From Bradyrhizobium macuxiense (lineage in GTDB: Bacteria > Pseudomonadota > Alphaproteobacteria > Rhizobiales > Xanthobacteraceae), in the NCBI RefSeq assembly GCF_007993935.1, contig NZ_VITY01000002.1, positions 558,001 to 622,000 of the forward strand: a DNA stretch of 64,000 bases, in the 5' to 3' direction. This document shows, piece after piece, positions 49,907-58,278 of this stretch. The notes below the pieces were generated by a model that searched no databases, was not told the origin of the DNA, and saw nothing but the letters and a program-made list of their open reading frames with translations. A program made the position numbers and the translations under genes. Each line of letters opens with the position of its first letter. Position 1 is the stretch's first letter.

Positions 49907-50020
49907 CCGTCATCCTGAGGTGCGAGCTCTTGCGAGCCTCGAAGGATGCACGGCCCGCAATCGAGAGCCGGGCCGTCGCCCTTCGAGACGGTCGCTTCGC
50001 GACCTCCTCAGGGTGACGGT
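49907..50020. repeat. Palindromic intergenic repeat, family B (copy 2)
   Basis: CCGTCATCCTGAGG at the left pairs with CCTCAGGGTGACGG at the right; inner TCGAAGGATGCACGGCCCG matches copy 1 at 32648-32756. Located between the convergent enamidase and MarR genes. Confidence 0.9.
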
Positions 50021-50032
50021 CTCAGATTAGTA

Positions 50033-50488
50033 TCACCGCAATTTCCCGAGCAGCGCGATCAGCGTCTCGCGCTCCTTGGCGTCGAGTGGCGCGAGCGTCT
50101 CCCTTGAAATGACCAGCGCATTCGGCGCGGCCTTATCGGCCATCTGCTGGCCGGCGCGCGTCAGGCTCACCAGCAGCCGGCGGCCGTCATTGGGATCGGG
50201 CGCGGTTTCGGTCAGGCCACGCGCGGTCAGGCGGTCGATCACGCCCTTGATGGTCGCAACGTCCATCGAGGTCAGCCGCCCCAATTGGTTCTGCGAACAG
50301 GCGCCGACCTCCGACAGCTTCGACAGCGCCGCCCACTGCGTCGGCGTCAGATTGATGCCGATCTCGCGAGCGAAGATCACGGCGTGACGCTGCGACACCT
50401 GGCGCAGGATGAAGCCGATCTGCTCGTCCAGCACGTAGCCGGGCTTGGCCGCCTTGACGCTTCGCTTCTGTGCAGCACTCCTCGCCAT
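50033..50488 (-). CDS. MarR-family transcriptional regulator
   Basis: A 151-residue MarR protein. Recognition region: LTPTQWAALSKLSEVGACSQNQLGRLTSMDVATIKGVIDRLTARGLTETAPDPNDGRRLLVSLTRAG, containing the winged helix and the beta-wing DPNDGRR. It is the last gene of the Liv-type importer operon (15 bases after the LivF-like gene), inside the nicotinate island. In Pseudomonas putida (NicR) and Bordetella (BpsR), MarR proteins responding to 6-hydroxynicotinate repress nicotinate catabolism genes, so this one is the obvious candidate to bind the GTATAC palindromes. That link is inference. Confidence 0.88.
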   Translation of the reverse strand: MARSAAQKRSVKAAKPGYVLDEQIGFILRQVSQRHAVIFAREIGINLTPTQWAALSKLSEVGACSQNQLGRLTSMDVATIKGVIDRLTARGLTETAPDPNDGRRLLVSLTRAGQQMADKAAPNALVISRETLAPLDAKERETLIALLGKLR

Positions 50489-50503
50489 TGTCCACCCCGC
50501 CCT

Positions 50504-51208
50504 TTACAGCGACAGATGCGCGTCGCGGACATCCGGACGCGCATCGAGTTCCGCCATGGTGCCGCCGAAGCAGATCCGGCCGCGCTCGATGATGTAGGCG
50601 CGATCGGAGATCAGCCGGGCGAAATGCAGATTCTGCTCTGACACGACGATGCTGACGCCCTCTTTCTTCATCGCCAGGATCGCATCGACCATCTGCTCCA
50701 CGATCTTGGGCGACAAGCCTTCCGACGGCTCGTCGAGCAGCACCAGCGACGGATTGCCCATCAGCGTGCGTGCGATCGTCAGCATCTGCTGCTCGCCGCC
50801 GCTCATCCGCCCGCCGGGCCGGCCGCGCATTTCGCCGAGATTGGGAAACAGCTTGAACAGTTTTTCGCGGTCCCATTGCGGCGCGCCCGGCCGCTTCGGC
50901 TGGCGGCCGACCTCGAGATTCTCCTCCACCGTCAAATCCGTGAAGATGCGCCGCTCCTCCGGCACGTAGCCGAGCCCGCCGCGCACGATCGCATGCGTCG
51001 GCAGCTCGGAGACGTCCCTGCCCTCGAACATGACGCGGCCGGAGCGGTTCTCGACCAGGCCGACGATGGAGCGGAACGTGGTCGACTTGCCGGCGCCGTT
51101 GCGACCGAGCAGCGCGACCACCTCGCCCTCGCCGACCTCAAGCGCGATGTCGAACAGGATATGCGCCGGACCGTAGAAGCTGTTGAGGTCGTTCACCGTG
51201 AGCTTCAT
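50504..51208 (-). CDS. Liv-type ABC ATPase (LivF-like) of the nicotinate island
   Basis: A 234-residue ATPase: Walker A GRNGAGKSTTF, LivF-specific GLGYVPEERRIFTDLTVEENLEVG, signature MSGGEQQMLTIARTLM, Walker B LVLLDEPSEGLSPKI and the H-loop-equivalent VVSEQNLHFA, where the common His is replaced by Gln as in most LivF proteins. The start at 51208 overlaps the LivG-like stop by 4 bases. An in-frame extension to 51646 is spurious. Confidence 0.92.
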   Translation of the reverse strand: MKLTVNDLNSFYGPAHILFDIALEVGEGEVVALLGRNGAGKSTTFRSIVGLVENRSGRVMFEGRDVSELPTHAIVRGGLGYVPEERRIFTDLTVEENLEVGRQPKRPGAPQWDREKLFKLFPNLGEMRGRPGGRMSGGEQQMLTIARTLMGNPSLVLLDEPSEGLSPKIVEQMVDAILAMKKEGVSIVVSEQNLHFARLISDRAYIIERGRICFGGTMAELDARPDVRDAHLSL

Positions 51209-51996
51209 GCCGATGCTCCCTCGCGGTGCCGCGCGTCGTAGAGGAGGCCTTCGCCGAGATAGATCGCACGCACCTGGGCATTGCCGCGGACCTCTTCGGG
51301 CGAGCCTTCGGCAATCAACGTGCCGCGGTTGAGCACAAGGATGCGGTCGGCATGCTCGAACACCACGTCCATGTCGTGCTCGGTGAACAGCACGCCGATC
51401 GACTGCTCGCGCGCGATCCGGGCGGTCAGCCGCATCAGCTCGACGCGCTCGCGCGGAGCCATGCCGGCGGTCGGCTCGTCCATCAAGAGCAGCTTCGGCT
51501 GGTTGGCGAGCGCGATCGCGAGTTCGAGCCGCTTGACGTCGCCATAGGCGAGCTCGCCGCACGGCCGCTCCGCATAGGCGCCCATGCCGACCAGGTCGAG
51601 CAGCCGCCCGGCCTCGTCGCGCGCGTGACGCGCGGTCGAAGCCCACAGATTGAACAATTGCTGGCCGTGCGAGACCAGCGCGACCTGGACGTTCTCGCGC
51701 ACCGTCATGGTCGGGAACGTCGCCGCGATCTGAAAGGTGCGGCCGACGCCCATGCGCCAGATCACGCGCGGCTTCTTGCCGGTGGTCTCTGCGCCCAGCA
51801 CGCGGATGCGGCCGCTATCGGGGATGTTCTGGCCGTTGAGCATGTCGAAGCAGGTGCTCTTGCCCGCGCCGTTCGGCCCGATCAGCGCCAGGATCTCGCC
51901 GGCGCGCAACTCGAAGGAGACGCCGCGCACCGCATGCACGCCGCCATAGGATTTGGTCAGCCCCTCGACCGACAACAATGTGGGGACCATGCTCAT
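51205..51996 (-). CDS. Liv-type ABC ATPase (LivG-like) of the nicotinate island
   Basis: A 263-residue ATPase: Walker A GPNGAGKST, GVGRTFQIAATFPTMTVRENV, variant signature LAYGDVKRLELAIALA, Walker B LLLMDEPTAGMAPRERVELM and the switch His in FTEHDMDVVFEHADR. Start at 51996 (ATGA overlap with the permease stop); the ATG at 51990 is a second possible start. It pairs with the LivF-like ATPase. Confidence 0.92.
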   Translation of the reverse strand: MSMVPTLLSVEGLTKSYGGVHAVRGVSFELRAGEILALIGPNGAGKSTCFDMLNGQNIPDSGRIRVLGAETTGKKPRVIWRMGVGRTFQIAATFPTMTVRENVQVALVSHGQQLFNLWASTARHARDEAGRLLDLVGMGAYAERPCGELAYGDVKRLELAIALANQPKLLLMDEPTAGMAPRERVELMRLTARIAREQSIGVLFTEHDMDVVFEHADRILVLNRGTLIAEGSPEEVRGNAQVRAIYLGEGLLYDARHREGASA

Positions 51997-53885
51997 TCGG
52001 CGCTCTCGATGCGGGAGGTCAGCAATGGCGACGACGCCGACGACGAGGATTTGCGGCGGCGGTGCATGAAAGCTTCCAGCGTGCCGACGATGCCCTTCGG
52101 GAAGGCGACCACGATCAGCACGACGAAGCCGCCAAGCACCAGCTTGGAGAGATCGGTCTGGCTGACCAGCCAGATGCTGAGCGCCTTGTAGACGATGGCG
52201 CCGACCACCGCGCCCGACACCGTCTCGACGCCGCCGAGCAGCACCATGACCAGCGCATCGACCGACAGCGAGATGCCCATGTTGTCGGGGAATACACTGC
52301 CCTTGAGATAGGCGAACAGCGCGCCGGCAAGGCCTGCGACCGTGCCCGCGATCACGAAGGCAGTCCACTGGATGCGCTTGCCGTTGATGCCGACGGCTTC
52401 GCTGCGCAGCGGCGAGTCGCGCGTCGCGCGTAGCGCAAAGCCGAACGGCGAGAACACGATGATGCGCAGGATCACGACCGCAAGCGCGGCGATGCCGAGC
52501 GACAGCCAGTAGAAATGCGACGGGCTCGCCGCCCATTTTTCCGGCCAGACCCCGAGAATGCCGTTGTCACCGCCGGTGACCGAGACCCACTGGAACGCGA
52601 TCGACCAGACGATCTGGGCAAAGGCCAGCGTCAGCATCGCGAAATAGACGCCGGAGAGCTGCACCGCGAAGAAGCCGAACACGGCAGCGCCGACGAGCCC
52701 GAGCAACGGGCCAAGCAGCAGGCAGACGATCATCGGCAAGCCCGCCATCTTGGCGAGCAGTGCGACACCATAGGCGCCAAGGCCGAAATAGGCGGCGTGG
52801 CCGAACGAGGCGAGCCCGCCGACCGACATCAGGAAGTGCAGGCTGACCGCGAAGATGACGAAGATCGCGATCTCGGAGCCGACAGTGAGCAGGTAATTTC
52901 CCGCGACGAACGGCAGCGCGGCGGCGACGATGAGCACGGCGATCGCGGCAAGCCGCTCGTTCGCCGTCAGCGGCCGCCACGGATTGACAGTGAGGCCCGG
53001 CGTGCGCCGCGCCGGCGCCTCCGGCTTGCCGAACAGCCCCCACGGCCGGACGATCAGCACCACCGCCATCACCAGGAACACCAGGATGATGGAGATCTTC
53101 GGGAAGATCAGGATGCCGAAGGCGTTGAGTTCGGACACCAGGACCGCCGCGACGAAGGCGCCGATGATGCTGCCGAGGCCGCCGATCACGACCACGACGA
53201 AAACCTCGACGATGACGCGCAAATCCATCGCGTGATTGACCGCATCACGCGGAATCTGCAGCGCGCCACCGAGCGCGGCGAGGAAGACGCCAAGCGCGAA
53301 CACGCTGGTGAACAGCCATTTCTGATTGACGCCGAGCGCGGCGACCATGTCGCGGTCCTGCGTCGCGGCACGCACCAGCACGCCCCAGCGGGTGCGCTGG
53401 AATAGCAGCCAGAGCACGCCGAGCACGACCGGCCCGAGCACGATCAGGAACAGATCGTAGCTCGGAATGTTCTGGCCGAAGAAATCGATCGCGCCCTTGA
53501 AGCCCGGCGCACGGCGGCCGACCAGATCGTCCGGCCCCCAGATCAGCACCACGAGGTCCTCGACCATCAGCGTGAGGCCGAAGGTGGCGAGCAGCTGGAA
53601 CAGCTCGGGCGAATGATAGATCCGGCGCAGCAGCACCATCTCGACCAGCACGCCGATCGCGGCGACGACGAGTGCCGCGACGACGATGCCGCCCCAGAAG
53701 CCGAACGCGCCCGAGAAGCGCTCGGTCAGCGTGAAGGCGACATAGGCGCCGAGCATGTAGAACGCGCCATGCGCGAAGTTCACGATCCGCGTCACGCCGA
53801 AGATGATCGACAGACCCGAAGCGACCAGGAACAGCGACGCCGCGCTGGCAAGACCGGTCAGGAACTGGACGACGTAGAAAGCCAT
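51993..53885 (-). CDS. Fused LivH-LivM permease of the Liv-type importer
   Basis: A 630-residue membrane protein holding both permeases. The first half (about 1-290) is LivH-like: VASGLSIIFGVTRIVNFAHGAFYMLGAYVAF, RAATQDRDMVAALGVNQKWLFTSVFALG. After a short Pro-rich linker (RPWGLFGKPEAPARRTPGL), the second half (about 310-620) is LivM-like: VSLHFLMSVGGLASFGHAAYFGLGAYGVALL, RDSPLRSEAVGINGKRIQWTAFVIAGTVAGLAGAL. Such fusions occur in Bradyrhizobium importers for aromatic compounds. It would accept the solute from the binding protein at 54019; being in the hnr operon, nicotinate or a related ring compound is the likely solute. Confidence 0.92.
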   Translation of the reverse strand: MAFYVVQFLTGLASAASLFLVASGLSIIFGVTRIVNFAHGAFYMLGAYVAFTLTERFSGAFGFWGGIVVAALVVAAIGVLVEMVLLRRIYHSPELFQLLATFGLTLMVEDLVVLIWGPDDLVGRRAPGFKGAIDFFGQNIPSYDLFLIVLGPVVLGVLWLLFQRTRWGVLVRAATQDRDMVAALGVNQKWLFTSVFALGVFLAALGGALQIPRDAVNHAMDLRVIVEVFVVVVIGGLGSIIGAFVAAVLVSELNAFGILIFPKISIILVFLVMAVVLIVRPWGLFGKPEAPARRTPGLTVNPWRPLTANERLAAIAVLIVAAALPFVAGNYLLTVGSEIAIFVIFAVSLHFLMSVGGLASFGHAAYFGLGAYGVALLAKMAGLPMIVCLLLGPLLGLVGAAVFGFFAVQLSGVYFAMLTLAFAQIVWSIAFQWVSVTGGDNGILGVWPEKWAASPSHFYWLSLGIAALAVVILRIIVFSPFGFALRATRDSPLRSEAVGINGKRIQWTAFVIAGTVAGLAGALFAYLKGSVFPDNMGISLSVDALVMVLLGGVETVSGAVVGAIVYKALSIWLVSQTDLSKLVLGGFVVLIVVAFPKGIVGTLEAFMHRRRKSSSSASSPLLTSRIESAE

Positions 53886-53919
53886 GGGCGGTCCGCGTTG
53901 GAGAAAACGAACGTCACTT

Positions 53920-54003
53920 GTAGGGCGGGTTAGCGCAAGCGTAACCCGCCGTCGGTCCGCGTAAGCAAGGCGGTGGGTTACGCCTTCGGCTAACCCACCC
54001 TAC
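53920..54003. repeat. Twin-hairpin palindromic element within the operon
   Basis: Hairpin 1: GGCGGGTTA (53924-53932) with TAACCCGCC (53942-53950). Hairpin 2: GGTGGGTTA (53972-53980) with TAACCCACC (53991-53999). The outer ends GTAGGGCGGGTTA and TAACCCACCCTAC also pair, so one long or two short structures can form. This type of GTAGGG(C/T)GGGTTA element is common in Bradyrhizobium genomes. It lies between the binding-protein and permease genes and could set their relative expression. Confidence 0.85.
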
Positions 54004-54018
54004 GCAGGCAGAGAGACC

Positions 54019-55233
54019 TCAATCCTTCGGCCGCAGCTTCTCGATCTCGGCATCGCTCGGGAGGTAGTCCGAACCCTTGCGATAAGCGGTATCGACCATG
54101 ATGCCCTTGCCGTCCTTCAGCGCGGTCTTGCCGGTGAAGGCGCCGAGCGTCGACTGGTGATCGATCTTGCGGAAGGTGATCTCGCCGAACGGCGACGGCA
54201 TCGAGATGCCTTCCGCCGCCGCGATCAGCTTCTCCGGATCGCTCGAGCCAGCCTTGGCAAGGATCGCCGCGGCCGCCTTGATGGTCTGGTAGCCGACGAT
54301 CGAGCCGAGCCGCGGATAGTCGTTGTACTTGGACTGGTAGGCCTTCAGGAACGCGTCATGCTCGGGCGTCTTGATCGAGTACCAGGGATAGCCGGTGACG
54401 ATCCAGCCCTCCGGTGTCTCGTCCTTGAGCGGATCGAGATATTCCGGCTCGCCGGTCAGGAAGCTCACCACGGTGCGGCCCTTGAACAGGCCGCGGGTGT
54501 TGCCCTCGCGCACGAGCTTGACCAAGTCGGCACCGAAGGTGACGTTGAGGATCGCCTCGGGGTTCGCCGCGGCAGTCGCCTGCACCACCGGGCCGGCGTC
54601 GATCTTGCCCTGCGGTGGCCACTGCTCGTCGACCCACTGGATATCGGGCCGCTTTTCCGACATCAGCTTCTTGAACACCGCGACCGCGGACTGGCCGTAT
54701 TCATAGTTCGGCGCGATCGTCGCCCAGCGCTTTGCGGGGAGTTTCGCGGCTTCTTCCACAAGCATTGCCGCCTGCATGTAGTTCGACGGCCGCAGGCGGA
54801 ATGTATACCGATTACCCTTCGACCAGGTGATTGCGTCGGTCAGCGGTTCCGCGGCGAGGAAGAACACCTTCTTCTGGTTGGCGAAGTCAGAGACTGCGAG
54901 ACCGATATTGGACAGGAACGTGCCGGTGAGCATCGCGACGTTCTCGCTCGACACCAACTCGTTCGCGGCGGTCTGCGCATCGGCCGGCTTGCCGCCGTCA
55001 TCCTTGGAAATGACGACCAGCTTCTTGCCGTTGATGCCGCCGGCCGCATTGATCTCTTCGACCGCGAGCTGCCAGCCCTTGCGATAGGGCTCGGTGAACG
55101 CCGGCAGCAAGGAATAAGAGTTGATCTCGCCGATCTTGATTTCGCTCTGCGCCGTGGCCTGCGTTGACATGGCGCCCGTTGCCATGGCCGCGACCGCGAT
55201 CGCCAATCCCGCCCCTACGAAATAACCACGCAT
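54019..55233 (-). CDS. Liv-type ABC substrate-binding protein of the nicotinate island
   Basis: A 404-residue periplasmic receptor with a Sec signal (RGYFVGAGLAIAVAAMATGAMSTQATA). Mature: SEIKIGEINSYSLLPAFTEPYRKGWQLAVEEINAAGGINGKKLVVISKDDGGKPADAQTAANELV, a LivK/aromatic-binding-type opening, and SNIGLAVSDFANQKKVFFLAAEPLTDAITW. It is downstream of the AA_synth-like gene (28 bases) on the same strand, so it is in one operon with 6-hydroxynicotinate reductase and is the best candidate for a nicotinate (or related heterocycle) receptor. The solute is inferred from context only. Confidence 0.9.
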   Translation of the reverse strand: MRGYFVGAGLAIAVAAMATGAMSTQATAQSEIKIGEINSYSLLPAFTEPYRKGWQLAVEEINAAGGINGKKLVVISKDDGGKPADAQTAANELVSSENVAMLTGTFLSNIGLAVSDFANQKKVFFLAAEPLTDAITWSKGNRYTFRLRPSNYMQAAMLVEEAAKLPAKRWATIAPNYEYGQSAVAVFKKLMSEKRPDIQWVDEQWPPQGKIDAGPVVQATAAANPEAILNVTFGADLVKLVREGNTRGLFKGRTVVSFLTGEPEYLDPLKDETPEGWIVTGYPWYSIKTPEHDAFLKAYQSKYNDYPRLGSIVGYQTIKAAAAILAKAGSSDPEKLIAAAEGISMPSPFGEITFRKIDHQSTLGAFTGKTALKDGKGIMVDTAYRKGSDYLPSDAEIEKLRPKD

Positions 55234-55261
55234 CCCGTCCTCCAGTTTTTCTTCAGACAGA

Positions 55262-55846
55262 TTATCGCAATCCGTCTTCGCCCTTGACCTCGTCGACCGT
55301 CAGCCCGCCGACGCGCGGCAGCGGCCGTCCGCTGTCGGTCACCGCAACCGCGACCATGATCTCGTTGGCGCGCGGCGCGTCGTTGATCTGTACTTCCATG
55401 CCGTCGAAATGGCTGCGCACGAAGGCTGCGTCCTTGTGCCCGAGCGGAATGTCCAGCGTGGTGCCGGGGCCCGAGCGCTTCTTCGACGACGGGATCAGCG
55501 CCGCCCCTTTGGACAGCACCTTGCGCACCGGCGCGCCCATCTTCGGATGCAGGATCGCGGCCGCGTGCTCGAGCTCGCCATTCTCGCCGACCGCGGCGGC
55601 CTTGCCGTAGCTGTGCGCCTTGGCGCCATCGATGCCGAGCGCGGCGACCGCCCGCTTCGAGAGCAATTCGCCGAGTTCCTCGCCGATCGCAATCAGCGGC
55701 GAGAGGTCCTCAACATAGCGGCCGGCAAAGGGGTTCTCGATCACGGCGATCGCGGCGGCCCGCCGGGTCGGCGGCGCGATGGTCTTGCCCATCTCCAGAT
55801 GGGTCTCCTCGACCACGGTGACGATCTTGCGAATGACGGCGCTCAT
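55262..55846 (-). CDS. Amino acid synthesis-family protein (PF06684-like), function unknown
   Basis: A 194-residue protein that I recognise as the 'amino acid synthesis' family by its organisation: IRKIVTVVEETHLEMGK, PPTRRAAAIAVIENPFAGRYVEDLSPLIAIGEELG, GKAAAVGENGELEHAAAILHPKMGAPVRKVL, GTTLDIPLGHKDAAFVRSHFDGMEVQINDAPRANEIMVAVAV. Despite the name no reaction is established to my knowledge. It is between the UPF0280 and binding-protein genes in the hnr operon, 16 and 28 bases from them. It may process a ring-opened nicotinate intermediate, such as 2-formylglutarate, but that is speculation. Confidence 0.7.
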   Translation of the reverse strand: MSAVIRKIVTVVEETHLEMGKTIAPPTRRAAAIAVIENPFAGRYVEDLSPLIAIGEELGELLSKRAVAALGIDGAKAHSYGKAAAVGENGELEHAAAILHPKMGAPVRKVLSKGAALIPSSKKRSGPGTTLDIPLGHKDAAFVRSHFDGMEVQINDAPRANEIMVAVAVTDSGRPLPRVGGLTVDEVKGEDGLR

Positions 55847-55862
55847 CTTGCCTCGCTCCCGG

Positions 55863-56771
55863 TCATGCCTGCAGTATGTTGTTTATCGTTGGTCCCTGAA
55901 ACGCGTGCGACGCCGGCGTCCCGCTCCCAGTTGCACCGACAAGCCGCGTTTCGCCCAGTAGACGCAATGCCGCGCCCTCGATCAATCCCGACGTCAGGAG
56001 CATGCGTGCCCTCGCCGACCCCGCCTCGAGCGCCCGCTCGATCTCGTGTTCCGCCAAAACCCCGACATCGCGCGTCACCAGCCGTGCGCCGAGGTCGCTG
56101 TCCGGCTGCAAGTCGCTCGCTGGAACGCGCAGGATCGCGGGGTGATCAGCCAGATCGACCGCATTCGCGATCACGGTCGCCGCCGCATCGGCCTGCGACG
56201 CGGTCCGCGCCAATACGGTGACGGCATCGGCAATCCCGAGCGAGAAGCTGCGGCCATGGCGGCCGCTGGTCGCGATGCCGCGGACAGGCATGTCGCTATC
56301 CACAGTCATGGCACGCATCACGCCATGGCGGTCCGGCCGGTCCATCAGGCCAACCGTGAATTGTTCGCCATCGCCGAGATGCAAGGCGATATCACCGCCA
56401 TTGTTGACATAGGCGCGGTCGAGCGTTGCCGCCTGCAACATTGCGCCGAGGATTTCCTCGGCGACCGAGCCCGCAACCGCCGCCATCGGCGTGATGAAGC
56501 CATCGGCGGCGAACGGCGCGACCGCCGCATGCATGCGCCGCGCGACCACGCCGTTCAGCGCACAGCGCCGCGGATCGGCTGCGCTGCGCAGCCCGGCGAG
56601 TTCGACACAGAGTTCGTCGAGCAAACCGGTGAAGCATTCCGCAGCAGCCCGATAGGCTGATCGAACATCCGCATCCCTGCCCTTGGCTTCGATCACCAGA
56701 TCAATGGGACCATCCTGCAAATGCAGCCGCTTGCCGTCAGGAAGAAGCGCGATTTGCGGGAGCCGCTTCAT
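55863..56771 (-). CDS. UPF0280-like protein in the 6-hydroxynicotinate reductase operon
   Basis: A 302-residue protein resembling the UPF0280 family (an ApbE-like fold, as I recall it): QIALLPDGKRLHLQDGPIDLVIEAKG, FITPMAAVAGSVAEEILGAML, RAYVNNGGDIALHL, RGIATSGRHGRSFSLGIADAVTVLARTASQADAAATVIANAV. The ATSG-R-GRSFSLG-ADAVTVLA segment and NNGGDIAL recall ApbE-type flavin transfer enzymes, so flavin or FeS maturation of the reductase is one idea. It starts on the reductase stop codon (ATGA overlap), so the two are tightly coupled. A longer in-frame reading to 57341 is a shadow. Confidence 0.7.
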   Translation of the reverse strand: MKRLPQIALLPDGKRLHLQDGPIDLVIEAKGRDADVRSAYRAAAECFTGLLDELCVELAGLRSAADPRRCALNGVVARRMHAAVAPFAADGFITPMAAVAGSVAEEILGAMLQAATLDRAYVNNGGDIALHLGDGEQFTVGLMDRPDRHGVMRAMTVDSDMPVRGIATSGRHGRSFSLGIADAVTVLARTASQADAAATVIANAVDLADHPAILRVPASDLQPDSDLGARLVTRDVGVLAEHEIERALEAGSARARMLLTSGLIEGAALRLLGETRLVGATGSGTPASHAFQGPTINNILQA

Positions 56772-58216
56772 GCGCGCCGCCCTGGAAGATACGGCATCGG
56801 CCGGACCTCGGCGCTGTCCCGCAGCGACGACAGCGGCCGGACATAATCCATATGGCCGCCGAGCGCCGCGTAATCCGACAGCCGCATCGTGAACTCGATC
56901 GGCGCCACCAGCGCTGGCGTCGGCACATAGCCGAAGGCGCCGGCCGGCATCTGCGTGACATCGACCATGAAGGTGATGCCGCCGCCGGGCCAGACATAGA
57001 CCGGCGCACCGCCGCTGGTCACGCGCGTCAGCGCGTCCTTGACCGAGCGGGTCAGCCGGACCGGATTGTCGGTCACGCCGGCGCGCAGCGATCCGCCCGC
57101 GCCGCCCATGAACAGCACGGTGCACAGCGCCGGCTCGCAATTCTCCTGAATGCGCTCGACCGAAAATCTGAGGTCCGCCGGCATCTCGGTCTCGACAGGC
57201 TTCAGCGCCTCGTCGAGCACGTAGTAAGAGGCATGCTCGCCCGTCGTCGACACCATCAGCATAGTGAGCCCGGGCCGCGCTTCCTTGGCATTGAAGGGCC
57301 CGAGGATCGACAGCGGATCGGAGATGTTGGTGCCGCCCCACCCGGTGCCGGGATCGGCGACCTGGAAGTAGCGGCCGGGCGTCGAGCGCCGGCCCTTCAT
57401 CTTGATGCCGGTGTCGGCGATGTCGAGCAGCTTGCCGGCCTGGTGCTCGCTGAGCACGCCGGTGATGTGGTCGTCGACCACCACGACCTCATCGACCTTG
57501 CCGTGCCACTGCTTGGCGAACATGCCGATCGTCGCCGAGCCGCAGCCGACCCGCATCCGCTCTTCCGCCACACCATTGACGATCGGCGGCTTGCCGGCCT
57601 GCACCACGACGGTGGCGCCGCCATCGATGGTGAGCTCCACCGCCTTGCAGTTGGAAAGGTCCATCAGCGTGTCGCAGGTGACGCGGCCTTCCTTCTTGGA
57701 GCCGCCCGTCAGATGATGCACGCCACCGAGCGAGAGCATCTGCGAGCCATATTCGCTGGTCGTGACATGGCCGACCGCCTCGCCCTCGGCACGCACGAGC
57801 GCGGTCTCCGGACCGAGATAGCGGTCGGTGTCGATCTTCACCTTGACGCCGCAATAGGAGAAAATGCCTTCGGTCACCACGGTGACCATGTCGACGCCGT
57901 CGACTTCCGACGACACGATGAAGGGCGCCGGCTTGTAGTCCGGATAGGTGGTCCCGGCGCCGATCGCGGTGACGAAGAGGTCAGGCTGCCGGACGATCTT
58001 GCCGTCCCAGTCGCCGCTGACCTGGAACGGAACCAGCTTGCCGCCATGCGAGACGGTGCGCTCCAGCACGACATGCGGATCGACCCGCACCAGCGTGCCG
58101 TCGTGATTGGCATAGCGATCACAGGCGCCGGCCGCACCCGGCTTGATGTAGCACATCACCGGACAGGCATCGCAGCGGATCTTGTCGCCGGCGGCGACGG
58201 TCATTGTGTCAGCCAT
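56768..58216 (-). CDS. hnr: 6-hydroxynicotinate reductase
   Basis: A 482-residue protein recognised as 6-hydroxynicotinate reductase (ferredoxin-dependent in Eubacterium barkeri), which reduces 6-hydroxynicotinate to 1,4,5,6-tetrahydro-6-oxonicotinate. The N-terminus carries an iron-sulfur motif IRCDACPVMCYIKPGAAGACDRY (Cys15, 18, 22, 32). Further family segments are GTTYPDYKPAPFIVSSEVDGVDMVTVVTEGIFSYCGVKVKIDTDRYLGPE, VGCGSATIGMFAKQW, DDHITGVLSEHQAG and VWPGGGITFMVDVTQMP. ATG at 58216 is preferred over TTG 58225. It starts the operon hnr - UPF0280 - AA_synth - importer - MarR and is divergent from the nicotinate dehydrogenase genes. Assignment rests on recalled similarity; related heterocycles are possible substrates. 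Confidence 0.82.
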   Translation of the reverse strand: MADTMTVAAGDKIRCDACPVMCYIKPGAAGACDRYANHDGTLVRVDPHVVLERTVSHGGKLVPFQVSGDWDGKIVRQPDLFVTAIGAGTTYPDYKPAPFIVSSEVDGVDMVTVVTEGIFSYCGVKVKIDTDRYLGPETALVRAEGEAVGHVTTSEYGSQMLSLGGVHHLTGGSKKEGRVTCDTLMDLSNCKAVELTIDGGATVVVQAGKPPIVNGVAEERMRVGCGSATIGMFAKQWHGKVDEVVVVDDHITGVLSEHQAGKLLDIADTGIKMKGRRSTPGRYFQVADPGTGWGGTNISDPLSILGPFNAKEARPGLTMLMVSTTGEHASYYVLDEALKPVETEMPADLRFSVERIQENCEPALCTVLFMGGAGGSLRAGVTDNPVRLTRSVKDALTRVTSGGAPVYVWPGGGITFMVDVTQMPAGAFGYVPTPALVAPIEFTMRLSDYAALGGHMDYVRPLSSLRDSAEVRPMPYLPGRRA

Positions 58217-58278
58217 CGTGACCAAGCCTGGACTTGTGGTGGCGGTCGATCATACTGCGCTTCCGCCTCCCTGCCTAT

